Shown one piece after another: positions 52,304 to 61,368 of a stretch of DNA of 64,000 nucleotides. The stretch is from a bacterium. GTDB taxonomy: Bacteria > Patescibacteriota > Gracilibacteria > UBA1369 > PNNO01. Position 1 is the stretch's first letter. Each line of letters starts with the position of its first letter. Location: positions 62,001 through 126,000 of the forward strand of contig PNNO01000002.1 in NCBI GenBank assembly GCA_013824265.1, read 5' to 3'. The translations under genes were made by a program, and so were the position numbers. A model generated the notes under the pieces. It made no database searches, was not told where the DNA came from, and saw only the letters and a list, made by a program, of their open reading frames with translations.

Positions 52304-53557
52304 TTAAGAAACGCCTACGCCAATATACTTTAAGCCCGCTTTCTTTACCAGCGCGGGGTCAAACATATTTCGTCCGTCAATAAGCAGATCACCCTTCATT
52401 TCATTTTTAAGCTGATCAAAATCAATATTCAAAAACTCGTCCCATTCGGTCATAACCAAAACCGCGTCGGCATCCTTTGCGGCTTCGTATAGGCTACTTG
52501 CCTTAACAACATTCTCTTTGCCCAAAGACACAACTGGATCGTAAACTTTAATTTTTGCTCCAGCGGCAAGTAATTTTTTTACCGCTTCCATAGAAGGTGC
52601 GTCACGCAGATCATCTGTTTTTGGCTTAAAACTAAGCCCTAAAATGCAAATTGTATAACCGGCTAAATTACCAAAATGTTCGGTTAGTTTTTCCATAACA
52701 ATATTTTTCTGATTCTCATTTTTTAATTCAACCGCTTTTATTATCCCCATATTTATGCCGACTTTTTGAGCCTGACTAACCAAAGACTTGTTATCCTTCC
52801 CAAGACACCCTCCTCCGTATCCAACTCCTGCTCGCAAAAATTCAGGACCTATCCGGCTATCCAAACCCATTACTTTTGACACGTCTTTTACGTTTGCTCC
52901 GGTCGCACCACAAAGATCGGCCATTTCATTTATAAATGATATTTTTGTGCTTAAGAAAGCGTTTGCAGCGTATTTGGAAAGCTCGGCGGACGCTACGTCA
53001 GTAAAAACCATCGGTCTTTTTTCGTCCGTAAAAGGAGCATAAAGAGATTTCATTACTTCCGCGTCTTCTTTGTTTTCCGTGCCTATCACAATTCTGTCCG
53101 GGTTCATTGTGTCGCGAATAACAGCTCCCTGCCTTAAAAATTCAGGATTTGAAACAACGTTACCTTTTAAAAATTCCCTACACTTTAATGTTGTTCCAAC
53201 AGGAACGGTTGATTTCATGACAAAGATATAATCACCTAGCACAGCCTCTCCGACAGATTTTGCCACATCAAAAACATCGCTTAAATCGGCCTGCCCATCT
53301 TCTTTTGTTGGAGTTCCAACGGCACAAATTACAACCTGGGCATCAACAATGTCCGTGCCAAATTCAAGCTTTCCGGCAGCCAAATTCTTAACAACAAGAT
53401 CCTTTAATTCGGGCTCGTTAATAGGCATTTCCCCTTTTTGAAGACCGGCTATTTTTTCCGCATTTTTGTCTATACAAACAACCTCGTTTCCGGCTTCGGC
53501 CAAACAAGTTCCTGTAGCAAGCCCCACATATCCACATCCGATTACAAGTATTTTCAT
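52304..53557 (-). CDS. ugd: UDP-glucose 6-dehydrogenase
   Basis: 417 aa. NAD-binding GCGYVGLATGTCLAEAG, catalytic Cys in GVGYGGGCLGKD and C-terminal LSFKPKTDDLRDAPS. Oxidises UDP-glucose to UDP-glucuronate. Together with uxs it supplies UDP-xylose (and glucuronate) for surface glycans. Confidence 0.95.
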   Translation of the reverse strand: MKILVIGCGYVGLATGTCLAEAGNEVVCIDKNAEKIAGLQKGEMPINEPELKDLVVKNLAAGKLEFGTDIVDAQVVICAVGTPTKEDGQADLSDVFDVAKSVGEAVLGDYIFVMKSTVPVGTTLKCREFLKGNVVSNPEFLRQGAVIRDTMNPDRIVIGTENKEDAEVMKSLYAPFTDEKRPMVFTDVASAELSKYAANAFLSTKISFINEMADLCGATGANVKDVSKVMGLDSRIGPEFLRAGVGYGGGCLGKDNKSLVSQAQKVGINMGIIKAVELKNENQKNIVMEKLTEHFGNLAGYTICILGLSFKPKTDDLRDAPSMEAVKKLLAAGAKIKVYDPVVSLGKENVVKASSLYEAAKDADAVLVMTEWDEFLNIDFDQLKNEMKGDLLIDGRNMFDPALVKKAGLKYIGVGVS

Positions 53558-53633
53558 GTGCTTATGTTAGTCGTTAAAAGCATTGCGCGTCAACTTATGA
53601 TAAAATGCAGCTAAGTATTAATAAAAACTCAAT

Positions 53634-54365
53634 ATGAAAAAAATGTCGCTTATTGCTTTATCGATTATTCTTTTAAGTGGCTGCCAACAACCAGTTCTCG
53701 ATTTACCTATAGTTGAAACTCCAAAGGAGCACTCTGCGGAAACTGTCACGTACGAAGAGGAAACCGGAACTTACATAATCAAAATTGAATACCCAAAACT
53801 CGACTATACGGAAGAGATAAACCAGAAGATCAAGAAAAAAATAGATAGCGAAATAAAGCTTTTTATAGAAGAGGCTGACTCGCTTGAACTTAGCGCTGAA
53901 GAAATTGAAGAATTCGGCTATGGAAAAAGCGGATTGTGGATTGATTACGCCGTTTATTTGTTGACCGACGAGTACATAAGCCTCTCATTGGAAAGCTCGA
54001 TATATAACAGCGGGGCGGCTCACCCTTATTCATACACGGAGGTTTTTAACTATGACATTAAAAACGATAAGGAACTTTTACTTGTAGACATGTTTGCTCC
54101 GGACACAATGTTTTGGGAAGCGATTTCGGCTACTGTGATACCAAAAATCAAGGACAAACTTTATGAGGACGAATTTGCCGATGATAGTTGGATAGACGAA
54201 GGTGCCGGACCTGATTCTAAGAATTTCAGCGCTTTTAATATCACGGAGAATGGCTTTATATTCCATTTTTTCCCGTATCAAGTGGCAGCTTACGCGGCAG
54301 GGCCTCAGGAAATAGAAGTTAAATTTGAGGAATTGGGCGCGATTTTAATGCCCGAGTGGCAGTAG
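53634..54365 (+). CDS. DUF4163/DUF3298 lipoprotein
   Basis: 243 aa with lipobox LSGC (Cys ~17). The mature protein matches the DUF4163-DUF3298 arrangement seen in RsiV and PdaC: YPKLDYTEEINQKIKKKI and the signature YNSGAAHPYSYTEVFNYD. Relatives bind lysozyme or deacetylate peptidoglycan through an extra domain absent here. Surface sensing or binding is likely. Confidence 0.85.
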   Translation: MKKMSLIALSIILLSGCQQPVLDLPIVETPKEHSAETVTYEEETGTYIIKIEYPKLDYTEEINQKIKKKIDSEIKLFIEEADSLELSAEEIEEFGYGKSGLWIDYAVYLLTDEYISLSLESSIYNSGAAHPYSYTEVFNYDIKNDKELLLVDMFAPDTMFWEAISATVIPKIKDKLYEDEFADDSWIDEGAGPDSKNFSAFNITENGFIFHFFPYQVAAYAAGPQEIEVKFEELGAILMPEWQ

Positions 54366-54427
54366 TACAAATTTTACAAAAAGTCGCCCTTGGACTATTC
54401 TTTTTGCGTAATATTTAATTTGCTCAT

Positions 54428-55507
54428 ATGAAGTCTCTAAAACCAGTTTGGCTAACTCTAATAGCCGTTGTTACTTTTTTTATGGGCATGCAGACTTCCG
54501 CAGCGCAGGCTTCTGATGTGGACAGTTCTCATCCCAATTATGAAGCGATAATGTACCTTATGGACAAAGGTATAGTTAATGGCTATTCGGACGGGACAAT
54601 AAGGCCGGATCAAGAAATTACAAGAGCGGAACTTCTTAAGATTTTTGTTAAATCGGCCGCCGGCAGACCGGAAACTTTTGAGTACAACAGATGTTTTGAT
54701 GACGTTGAAATCCTTGAGTGGTACACGGGATATGTTTGTTATGCAAAAGCTGAAGGCTGGGTTGAAGGGTATGAAGATGGCTCTTTTAAGCCTGCAAATT
54801 CAATAGATAACCTTGAGTCTCTTGCCATGCTGTTTAGAACTCAGGGGCTTAATATGCCGGAATATTGGGAAATTGACAGTGATCCTTTTACTGACGTATC
54901 ACTTGAAAACTGGTACGGACCTAGTGTTTGGTATGCAAAGGAAAATGGAATAATTGATGGCGATAGCGCTAATTTTTATCCCGGAACCTTGATTACCCGC
55001 GGAGAAGCTTTTGAGATGCTTTACAGAACTCTTTTGTACAAAAAAGAACTTTTAAAGCCGGTTTTATATTCCGACGAAAATGTTTCGTTCACGCATTCCG
55101 GATTTTATACCCAGGAGATAGATACTTTTACCGAGGACGATACTATGGAGTCATTTTCCGACATGATAACACTGTTCACAAACGACAATAATGATGGCAT
55201 AGCTTTTATGGACGAGGAATTTCTTGCCACCCTTGAAGAAGAAACAGGCCTAAATATTGATGACCTTTTGACCGAAATGACAAACGGAGTTTATGCAGAA
55301 GATGTTAAAGTTAAAAGTGGGAAAGTGAGTGTTTTAAGCGAATATAATGAGTTTTTTGAAGATTTTGATGACGGGGCCGGCACATTTTTATTTAAAGTTG
55401 ATCCGGCTTTTGGAAGCAATTCCGGCGTCTATGTTATAGCCCATTACTCTGATGCCAAAACACGAGAAGAATTGATTGCAATGTTTAAAACAATTGTTAT
55501 AAAATAG
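54428..55507 (+). CDS. Secreted protein with three SLH domains
   Basis: 359 aa. Signal peptide (~1-27, ending AAQA), then three S-layer-homology repeats (~33-90, ~92-145, ~150-205; YLMDKGIVNGYSDGTIRPDQ, YAKAEGWVEGYEDGSFKPA, YAKENGIIDGDSANFYPG). A C-terminal ~150-residue domain of unknown type follows. SLH domains usually bind pyruvylated wall polysaccharide, so the cell probably has an SLH-anchored surface layer in addition to sortase-type anchoring. Confidence 0.9.
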   Translation: MKSLKPVWLTLIAVVTFFMGMQTSAAQASDVDSSHPNYEAIMYLMDKGIVNGYSDGTIRPDQEITRAELLKIFVKSAAGRPETFEYNRCFDDVEILEWYTGYVCYAKAEGWVEGYEDGSFKPANSIDNLESLAMLFRTQGLNMPEYWEIDSDPFTDVSLENWYGPSVWYAKENGIIDGDSANFYPGTLITRGEAFEMLYRTLLYKKELLKPVLYSDENVSFTHSGFYTQEIDTFTEDDTMESFSDMITLFTNDNNDGIAFMDEEFLATLEEETGLNIDDLLTEMTNGVYAEDVKVKSGKVSVLSEYNEFFEDFDDGAGTFLFKVDPAFGSNSGVYVIAHYSDAKTREELIAMFKTIVIK

Positions 55508-55556
55508 GCCACAGATACGTCTACTTTTAAATTTAGTGTTATAACCGCGCTCAAAT

Positions 55557-55799
55557 ATGGTAGAAAAAGCTAGATCTAAAGAGTCCAAAAAGACTCCCGG
55601 CGACAAGCCACTTTGTAAAATGAGTATTAACGAACTTAATCTTGAACTGGCTTTGAGAGAGGGACTGCGCCACAGGTACGACAGGGACGATCCAAGCACT
55701 CACAAAGAACTGCAGCTCCGCGTTAATCAAGTTAAAAGAGCAATTAAGTGCATTGAAAACGGCAAACCGGTAGAAAAAGATGACGAAGACGACGAATAG
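55557..55799 (+). CDS. Small charged cytosolic protein, unknown
   Basis: 80 aa, very hydrophilic, basic N-terminus, a helical middle (INELNLELALREGLRHRY) and an acidic end (EKDDEDDE). It has its own start 50 bp after the SLH gene and a terminator just after its stop, which supports it being real. No family recognised. Confidence 0.6.
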   Translation: MVEKARSKESKKTPGDKPLCKMSINELNLELALREGLRHRYDRDDPSTHKELQLRVNQVKRAIKCIENGKPVEKDDEDDE

Positions 55800-55822
55800 T
55801 CTCGTGTAAAAAGACAATTAAA

Positions 55823-55858
55823 AAAAGAGCGGAAATTGCACACATCCTCCGCTCTTTT
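55823..55858. terminator. Bidirectional rho-independent terminator
   Basis: AAAAGAGCGGA (55823-55833) pairs with TCCGCTCTTTT (55848-55858), 11 bp with a 14-nt loop. A-run on one side and T-run on the other let it serve both the 80-aa gene and the convergent RRM gene. Confidence 0.88.
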
Positions 55859-55878
55859 GATTTATTTGATCAATTGGA

Positions 55879-56130
55879 CTAAGCCTCTTTTGGTCTAGCT
55901 TCGTTTACAACGATATTTCGTTTTCCAAGTTGTTTTCCGTCAAGTTCAGCAATAGCTTTTTCAGCTGCTGAATCGTCATCGTAACTTACAAATCCGAATC
56001 CCTTAGATCTTCCCTGGTGGTCTCTGATGATGATCGCTTCTGAAACATCACCCATGTCCCCAAAGAACGCTTTGAGTTCGTCTTCTGTCGTATTCCAGTC
56101 AAGGCTTCCGACGAATAATTTTTTAGCCAT
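55879..56130 (-). CDS. RRM-domain RNA-binding protein
   Basis: 83 aa, one RNA-recognition motif with RNP2 LFVGSLDW and RNP1 KGFGFVSY, like the cyanobacterial/CPR Rbp family of small cold- or stress-linked RNA chaperones. The 5' region (56131-56216) is gene-free and carries TTGATT/TATATC-like boxes on the minus strand at 17-bp spacing. Confidence 0.92.
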   Translation of the reverse strand: MAKKLFVGSLDWNTTEDELKAFFGDMGDVSEAIIIRDHQGRSKGFGFVSYDDDSAAEKAIAELDGKQLGKRNIVVNEARPKEA

Positions 56131-56216
56131 AGTACGTGCTTAAAAAAAAGATATAAATGCAATCTCTAGCGTAATCAATCCATCAGCAGGCAAACTGTGC
56201 ACATTTACTACCTTGC

Positions 56217-56245
56217 ATGACAGCCAAAGAATGCTCACGTATACT
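56217..56245 (+). promoter_or_regulatory. Promoter of the aminotransferase gene
   Basis: ATGACA (56217-56222; 5/6 to TTGACA), 17-bp spacer, TATACT (56240-56245). It falls inside an apparent N-terminal extension of the aminotransferase frame and so supports the later ATG at 56316. Confidence 0.6.
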
Positions 56246-56315
56246 AGAGCATAAAAGCGATATTGGCAAGTCAATAAACAAACTGGTATATTTTCAGCAA
56301 CTTAAACTTTTAAAA

Positions 56316-57503
56316 ATGACTTATCCGATAGTTCCTTCAAAACGCACAGAAAATGTAACATATGCTGTTAGAGACATAGTTGTCCTCGCACAAAAGGTTA
56401 AGGCAAGTGGCAAAGAGATGCTTTGGTTAAACATAGGCGACCCCTTAAAATACGATTTTAAGACACCTCCGCATATGATAGAGGCAACTTATAAAGCCAT
56501 GTTAAAAGGCGAAAACGGGTACTCGGATTCAGCGGGTATACAAGAGGCAATAGATGCAATAAAAAACCAGGCCGACAAGCAGGGGATAAAGAATATTCAG
56601 AATGTAATAATTACAAACGGCGGAAGTGAAGCAATTGATATATGCTTAACCGCGCTTTTAAATAAGGGGGAGAATTTGCTTACTCCTTCTCCGGGATATC
56701 CGCTTTATAATGCCATTCTAAACAAACTGGAAGCGCATGAAAATCCTTATCAGTTGGATGAAGAAAACGACTGGCAGCCCGATATAGCCGACATGGAATC
56801 GAAAATAAATGACAAGACAAGAGGAATAGTTTTGATTAACCCAAATAATCCAACCGGATCCATCTGCGGAAAAGAAACTCTGCTGCAGATTATAGAACTG
56901 GCAAGAAAATACAACCTGGTGATCCTTAGCGATGAAATTTACGACAAACTTATTTTTGACGGCGGGCAGTGTATCTCGATCGCATCTCTTGCCGACGACA
57001 TTTGTTTTATAACTTTTAACGGGTTATCAAAATCTTATCTTGTTCCGGGATGGAGAATAGGATGGGGGATATTGAGCGGACCCGCTGAGATTTGCAAAGA
57101 ATATTCGGAAGCGATAAATAAATTTACACGGGCACGTTTATGCGCAAATCATCCAATGCAATGGGCGATAAAACCTGCGCTCGAAGGTCCACAAGATCAC
57201 ATAAAAGAGGCTGTTCAGAAGCTGGAAAAAAGACGGGATATTTCAATGAAATTGCTAAATCAAATTGACGGTATAAGCTGCGTGGCACCAAAAGGAGCAT
57301 TTTATGCCTTCCCTCGCCTTAAAGACGGAACAGATGATAAAAAGTGGGTTGAAGGCCTTATAGAAAAAACCGGCGTTGTTACAGTTCATGGAAGCGGATT
57401 CGGTCAAAAACCCGGAACAAGTCATTTTAGAATTGTGTTTTTACCTGATGAAAAAACACTCGAAAACGCATGCGGTTTGATAAGTGATTACATGAAAGGA
57501 TAG
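56316..57503 (+). CDS. Class I/II PLP aminotransferase (AlaT/AspC-like)
   Basis: 395 aa from ATG 56316 (MTYPIVPSKRTENV), the normal family length. An upstream in-frame ATG at 56217 would add 33 residues and overlaps the promoter. Signature regions: INPNNPTGSICG, LSDEIYDKLIF and the PLP lysine in NGLSKSYLVPGWRIGW. Closest in feel to glutamate-pyruvate aminotransferases (AlaA/AlaT); exact substrate unproven. Confidence 0.9.
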   Translation: MTYPIVPSKRTENVTYAVRDIVVLAQKVKASGKEMLWLNIGDPLKYDFKTPPHMIEATYKAMLKGENGYSDSAGIQEAIDAIKNQADKQGIKNIQNVIITNGGSEAIDICLTALLNKGENLLTPSPGYPLYNAILNKLEAHENPYQLDEENDWQPDIADMESKINDKTRGIVLINPNNPTGSICGKETLLQIIELARKYNLVILSDEIYDKLIFDGGQCISIASLADDICFITFNGLSKSYLVPGWRIGWGILSGPAEICKEYSEAINKFTRARLCANHPMQWAIKPALEGPQDHIKEAVQKLEKRRDISMKLLNQIDGISCVAPKGAFYAFPRLKDGTDDKKWVEGLIEKTGVVTVHGSGFGQKPGTSHFRIVFLPDEKTLENACGLISDYMKG

Positions 57504-57554
57504 CCTTTACATTTCGTTATTACGTCAGTAGACTAAATCCTGGTCAATCACCGC

Positions 57555-57647
57555 GGAGAGGTACTCAAGTGGCTGAAGAGGCGGGATTGCTAATCTTGTA
57601 GGGTGACTTACGTCGCCGCGGGGGTTCGAATCCCCCCCTCTCCGCCA
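57555..57647 (+). tRNA. tRNA-Ser (anticodon GCU)
   Basis: 93-nt class II tRNA. Acceptor stem GGAGAGG/CCTCTCC, discriminator G, encoded CCA (57645-57647). The anticodon loop TTGCTAA gives GCU. It has a long variable arm and a T arm with GGTTCGAATCC. It lies 7 bp from the convergent end of the Hyf-like operon. Confidence 0.95.
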
Positions 57648-57654
57648 GTAAAAT

Positions 57655-58401
57655 TTATCTTCCAATTAGTTGCAAGATTCCGTTAACAATCGTAAGCGGG
57701 TGTGGCGGGTTTCCGCATATAAACAGATCCACTTTAATGGAGTCCAAAAATGTACGATTAACAGCCGGACTTTTTTCAAATAGTCCTCCGGAAATAGCAT
57801 CCGTTCCGCACAAAACAACTATTTTAGGATCGGGAACGGCGTCGTAGCATATCTTTACGGCCTCGGCCATATTTTGACTTATAGGCCCTGTAATTACTAT
57901 TCCATCAGCATGTCTTGGAGAAGCAACGAACTCAATTCCGAACCTACCCATGTCAAAGTTTGCATTGCTGGAAGCGTTTAATTCAAGTTCTGCGCTATTG
58001 TCTCCTCCGGCACTTATTTGCCTTAATTTAATAGATCTTCCAAAAACTTTTTTAATTTCATCACGAACATATTTGGGATTAACCTTTAACAATTTATTCT
58101 CTCCGGGCTTTATAATAAGATCTTCCCGCCTGCTTGCCGACAATTTATAGTCCTGTGTAAATTTTATTTTCTCGGGACATTTAAAGGCGCATTCTCCACA
58201 AAAAGAACATTTTCCAAGGTCTATGGAAAGAGGGTTTTTTCCGATAGCCTTAAGCGGACACATGTTTGCCAATTTATTCTCATCAACTTTTGCGTCGCTG
58301 ATTACAGGCCTTCCGCGATATGGCGTTGGCAGATTTACAGCTTTTACATCAGGTATATATTGCATCCCATGATGCGCCAATATTTTTAAAGTTTCAATCA
58401 T
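57655..58401 (-). CDS. Ferredoxin-NuoB/HyfI-like fusion lacking the proximal-cluster cysteines
   Basis: 248 aa. The N-terminal HyfH-like ferredoxin keeps one 4Fe-4S motif (CSFCGECAFKCP); of the other only MCP remains. The C-terminal part is clearly NuoB/HyfI/HycG-like (GRFGIEFVASPRHADGIVIT, ISGGLF, NPPHPLTI). Every proximal/N2 ligand is replaced: CGGCNGCE of HycG aligns with AGGDNSAE, GACGNSGG with GTDAISGG, and PGCPP with CGNPP. A cluster at the usual site is therefore unlikely. Last gene of the operon. It is usually annotated as a hydrogenase small subunit, but the residues argue against that activity. Confidence 0.88.
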   Translation of the reverse strand: MIETLKILAHHGMQYIPDVKAVNLPTPYRGRPVISDAKVDENKLANMCPLKAIGKNPLSIDLGKCSFCGECAFKCPEKIKFTQDYKLSASRREDLIIKPGENKLLKVNPKYVRDEIKKVFGRSIKLRQISAGGDNSAELELNASSNANFDMGRFGIEFVASPRHADGIVITGPISQNMAEAVKICYDAVPDPKIVVLCGTDAISGGLFEKSPAVNRTFLDSIKVDLFICGNPPHPLTIVNGILQLIGR

Positions 58402-58416
58402 TACGTTAAATTAATA

Positions 58417-59946
58417 TTACAAATCGTTCCCGGCATAGCTTAAATTGTAGCTTTTGTTATTTATCGGGAAATCGGAAATTTCAAGATTTCTAAGCGAAAG
58501 TTCAAGCGCCTTCCAGTTATGCAAAGATGGATCTTTGATCTTATAGAAAAGAAGATCTCCTTTGTTATCTGTTATAGCGGTATGGCATATTTCTCCACGC
58601 CAACCTTCGGTTAGACTTAAAACAAAAGAATCTTTTTGAATAGTCAAAGGTTTATCAACTTCAAACATATCGTCCGTTTCGGCAAAAACAGAATCATTGG
58701 AGATAATATTTTCAATCAATTTTAGTGATTCTTGTATCTCCTTGCTTCTTAATAAGAAACGGGCAAACACATCACCACTTTCAAGCGTGATTGGCTCGTA
58801 ATTTACAAATTCATATCCTCCCGAAGGATGACTTTTTCTTATATCTCTTGGTAATCCGGCCATTCTTGCAGCCATTCCAACCGCACCGATTAACCGAACC
58901 TGTTTTTTGGTCAAGGTGCCGATATCGTCGAACCTGTCCTGTAAACTTACAAGATGGTAGCACTGATGAGCCATTTCCAAAAATTTCTTTTTATATTTTT
59001 TCAAGACTTCATGCAGTTCCCGCCTTAGTTCCGGCGTTAAAGGATAATGTGTACCCCCTATTCTTATCATGCCTTTCCCAAGACGATTTCCACACCATCT
59101 TTGTGTAAAATTAACTATTGGAGTACGCAAGATGCCAAACACGGCAGCTCCAAGCTGATAGGCAATATCCGTACAAAGCGCTGACATATCACCCGTGTTA
59201 GTCGCAATGCGCTCCAACTCCAAAGCTATCATTCTCTCGATTTTTAGTCGTTTTGAAATTTTTATTCCGGCCAAAGATTCAATTGCACTTGCGAATGTAC
59301 TAGCATGTCCAATAGCGGTATCACCGGCAATATTTTCGGCCAAAAGGTTTCTTCCAAGCCAGTTTTCATTTTTTAAAAATAAATTTTCAATACCCCTATG
59401 CTGCCAGCCAAGCTGAATTTCCAAACTCAAAACGTTCTCTCCATTGCATATAAACCTAAAATGTCCCGGCTCTATAACACCGGCGTGTATAGGCCCTACT
59501 CCAACTTCGTGCAACTGTTCGCTTTCAATTTGATAAAACGGATACTGTGATATCTGTAATTTTTTATCATAACGATTATGTGGAAAACGGATTGGTTTAA
59601 GCCATGGATGACCCTGGAACATTATCCCAAAATTTTCATTTATTTCCCTTTCAAATATGTGCATTGCAGGGAAAGTCTCGGTTAAAGACTTAAGATTCAA
59701 ATCTTTAACATTTTTATTTTCAAACTCGTATGAAAGCAGTGCGATTTTATGTTCTTTGTCGTCCGCAAAAGCACATATAAACTTTAATTTTTCCCCATAA
59801 GGAAACCCAAAATAATTAACGCAATGAACCTCTTCCTTTGGTAAAAGCTCAACGGCAATATTATAAAATTCATCATAATTTAAAGTCGGGATTTTTTTTA
59901 TCTCTATCGCTTTATTATTTTCAACGTAAATATGGGTATTCATCAT
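58417..59946 (-). CDS. HyfG/HycE-like (NuoC-NuoD fusion) large subunit without [NiFe] ligands
   Basis: 509 aa. NuoC-like N-terminus (~1-115), then a NuoD/hydrogenase-large-like domain with GPIHAGVIEPGHFRF and LGWQHRGIENLF. At the first NiFe site (CGxC in hydrogenases) the sequence reads ENIAGDTAIGHAS: Cys to Ala and Thr. At the C-terminal site (DPCxxC) it reads NLSYAGNDL: Cys to Ser and Gly. All four metal ligands are gone, as in complex I NuoD and in 'energy-converting hydrogenase-related' (Ehr) complexes. There is no C-terminal maturation extension. Confidence 0.9.
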   Translation of the reverse strand: MMNTHIYVENNKAIEIKKIPTLNYDEFYNIAVELLPKEEVHCVNYFGFPYGEKLKFICAFADDKEHKIALLSYEFENKNVKDLNLKSLTETFPAMHIFEREINENFGIMFQGHPWLKPIRFPHNRYDKKLQISQYPFYQIESEQLHEVGVGPIHAGVIEPGHFRFICNGENVLSLEIQLGWQHRGIENLFLKNENWLGRNLLAENIAGDTAIGHASTFASAIESLAGIKISKRLKIERMIALELERIATNTGDMSALCTDIAYQLGAAVFGILRTPIVNFTQRWCGNRLGKGMIRIGGTHYPLTPELRRELHEVLKKYKKKFLEMAHQCYHLVSLQDRFDDIGTLTKKQVRLIGAVGMAARMAGLPRDIRKSHPSGGYEFVNYEPITLESGDVFARFLLRSKEIQESLKLIENIISNDSVFAETDDMFEVDKPLTIQKDSFVLSLTEGWRGEICHTAITDNKGDLLFYKIKDPSLHNWKALELSLRNLEISDFPINNKSYNLSYAGNDL

Positions 59947-59952
59947 TTTGCA

Positions 59953-61365
59953 TTAAGAAATTGGAACTGCCATCCGAATAAGATTATAAAGGAATTCCGG
60001 CTGCAAAAAGGCCAGATACATCATAATCAAAAGCAAAACAAACGGCATAACGCTTTCCATCGTACTCGGTTTTGTTAGCACTTTTACGGGACATTCACGC
60101 TCTTCCGTAAAAAGAAGATGCATCATATTATGACCCATAAAATAAACAATAATAGTTAGTAATGTGAACAAACCTATCCCCACAACGTAGCTTCCCTGAG
60201 CTATAAAAGCCTTTATAAGCAAATATTCGCTGATAAAAAGACCTGAAGGCGGAATGGCGGCAATACCCAAAAATCCAATCATAAAGACGATTGCTCCAAA
60301 CTGATCGTATCCAAAATAATGCCCGATTTTACGAAGCTTATGAGTGTGATAAATATAGCTAATTTTGTCTGCCTGGAAGAACAAACTGGCTTTTATCAAT
60401 GAATGTAAAATCATATACATTATGGCTATTCCAAGGCCTGCTTCACCCAACGAAAAAGCTATCAAAATAACACCCACGTGCTCAAGACTGGAAAAAGCCA
60501 AAAGCCTTTCCAAAAATCTTACGTGAGACATTTTATAAGCAGCTATTAAAACAGACAAAATACCCATTATCAACAAAACACTTTTTGCCCACTCTGCCGA
60601 ATCTGTTTGAAGAATAACGGAAAACATTCTAAAAACACCTATCAGCCCGGCATTCATTAAAGTTGTCGTCATTAAGGCGCTAACCGGCGGAGGAGCAATT
60701 CCAAGGGCATCAACACAAACCGGATAAAGCGGGAAGGATTCCATTTTAACGCTCAACCCCGTAACAATAAGGAAAAAGACTATCTTAATCCAGGCCGGAT
60801 TTAGCGTAGTGGCATTTTGCCAAATTTCCGAAATATTCAAATTACCATCCGTTAATCCGCTTAATATTAATATACCCATAAATGCTATCGCCAGCCCTAT
60901 GGAAGAAATAAAAAGATATTTCCAGGCCGCTTCCAATGAAAACGTATTTCTTTCATATAAAATAAGAATAGCCACAAAAAGAGTTGTAGCTTCAAGAAAA
61001 ACCCAAAGTACAGCAAGATTATCGGAAAAATATACTCCGGCAATTGAAGTTATAAAAAGAATCAATGCCGCCCAAAATCTGCTTTCATGTTGTATATCAA
61101 CAGGTGGATTCTTCTTAAGGTGTTTGTAGCTGTGATAAAAATCAAACGCAACAATAAGAGACAAAAGTGAGAAGAAAATAACCCCAATCGAATCTATATA
61201 AAAATAATCGTAATAATGCACTCCGATGTTTTGATACACAAAAGAAACCATCAGCGCCTGCAGTACAAGAAAAACAAAAAGTAAAAAATAATTTAGTTTC
61301 CTGCTACGCGAAAGGAAAGTGATAAATCCCAACAACAACGATAATGCAAAATAATTTAAAAACAT
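59953..61365 (-). CDS. HyfF/NuoM-like antiporter-type subunit
   Basis: 470 aa, ~13-14 transmembrane helices of the Mrp/NuoL-M-N family. The conserved helix-5 Glu is in WVFLEATTL, a Lys in GLSVKMESFPLYP and a His/Lys pair in ILHSLIKASLFF. It would carry protons or Na+ across the membrane. The usual KxGxxPxHxW loop is altered to KMESFPLYPVCV. Gap of 6 bp to the large-subunit gene. Confidence 0.9.
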   Translation of the reverse strand: MFLNYFALSLLLGFITFLSRSRKLNYFLLFVFLVLQALMVSFVYQNIGVHYYDYFYIDSIGVIFFSLLSLIVAFDFYHSYKHLKKNPPVDIQHESRFWAALILFITSIAGVYFSDNLAVLWVFLEATTLFVAILILYERNTFSLEAAWKYLFISSIGLAIAFMGILILSGLTDGNLNISEIWQNATTLNPAWIKIVFFLIVTGLSVKMESFPLYPVCVDALGIAPPPVSALMTTTLMNAGLIGVFRMFSVILQTDSAEWAKSVLLIMGILSVLIAAYKMSHVRFLERLLAFSSLEHVGVILIAFSLGEAGLGIAIMYMILHSLIKASLFFQADKISYIYHTHKLRKIGHYFGYDQFGAIVFMIGFLGIAAIPPSGLFISEYLLIKAFIAQGSYVVGIGLFTLLTIIVYFMGHNMMHLLFTEERECPVKVLTKPSTMESVMPFVLLLIMMYLAFLQPEFLYNLIRMAVPIS

Positions 61366-61368
61366 GCT

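Noticed and set aside
57655-59946. Annotation as a functional group 4 [NiFe] hydrogenase
   Set aside because: All four NiFe ligands and the proximal-cluster cysteines are substituted, so hydrogen chemistry at the usual site is not supported.
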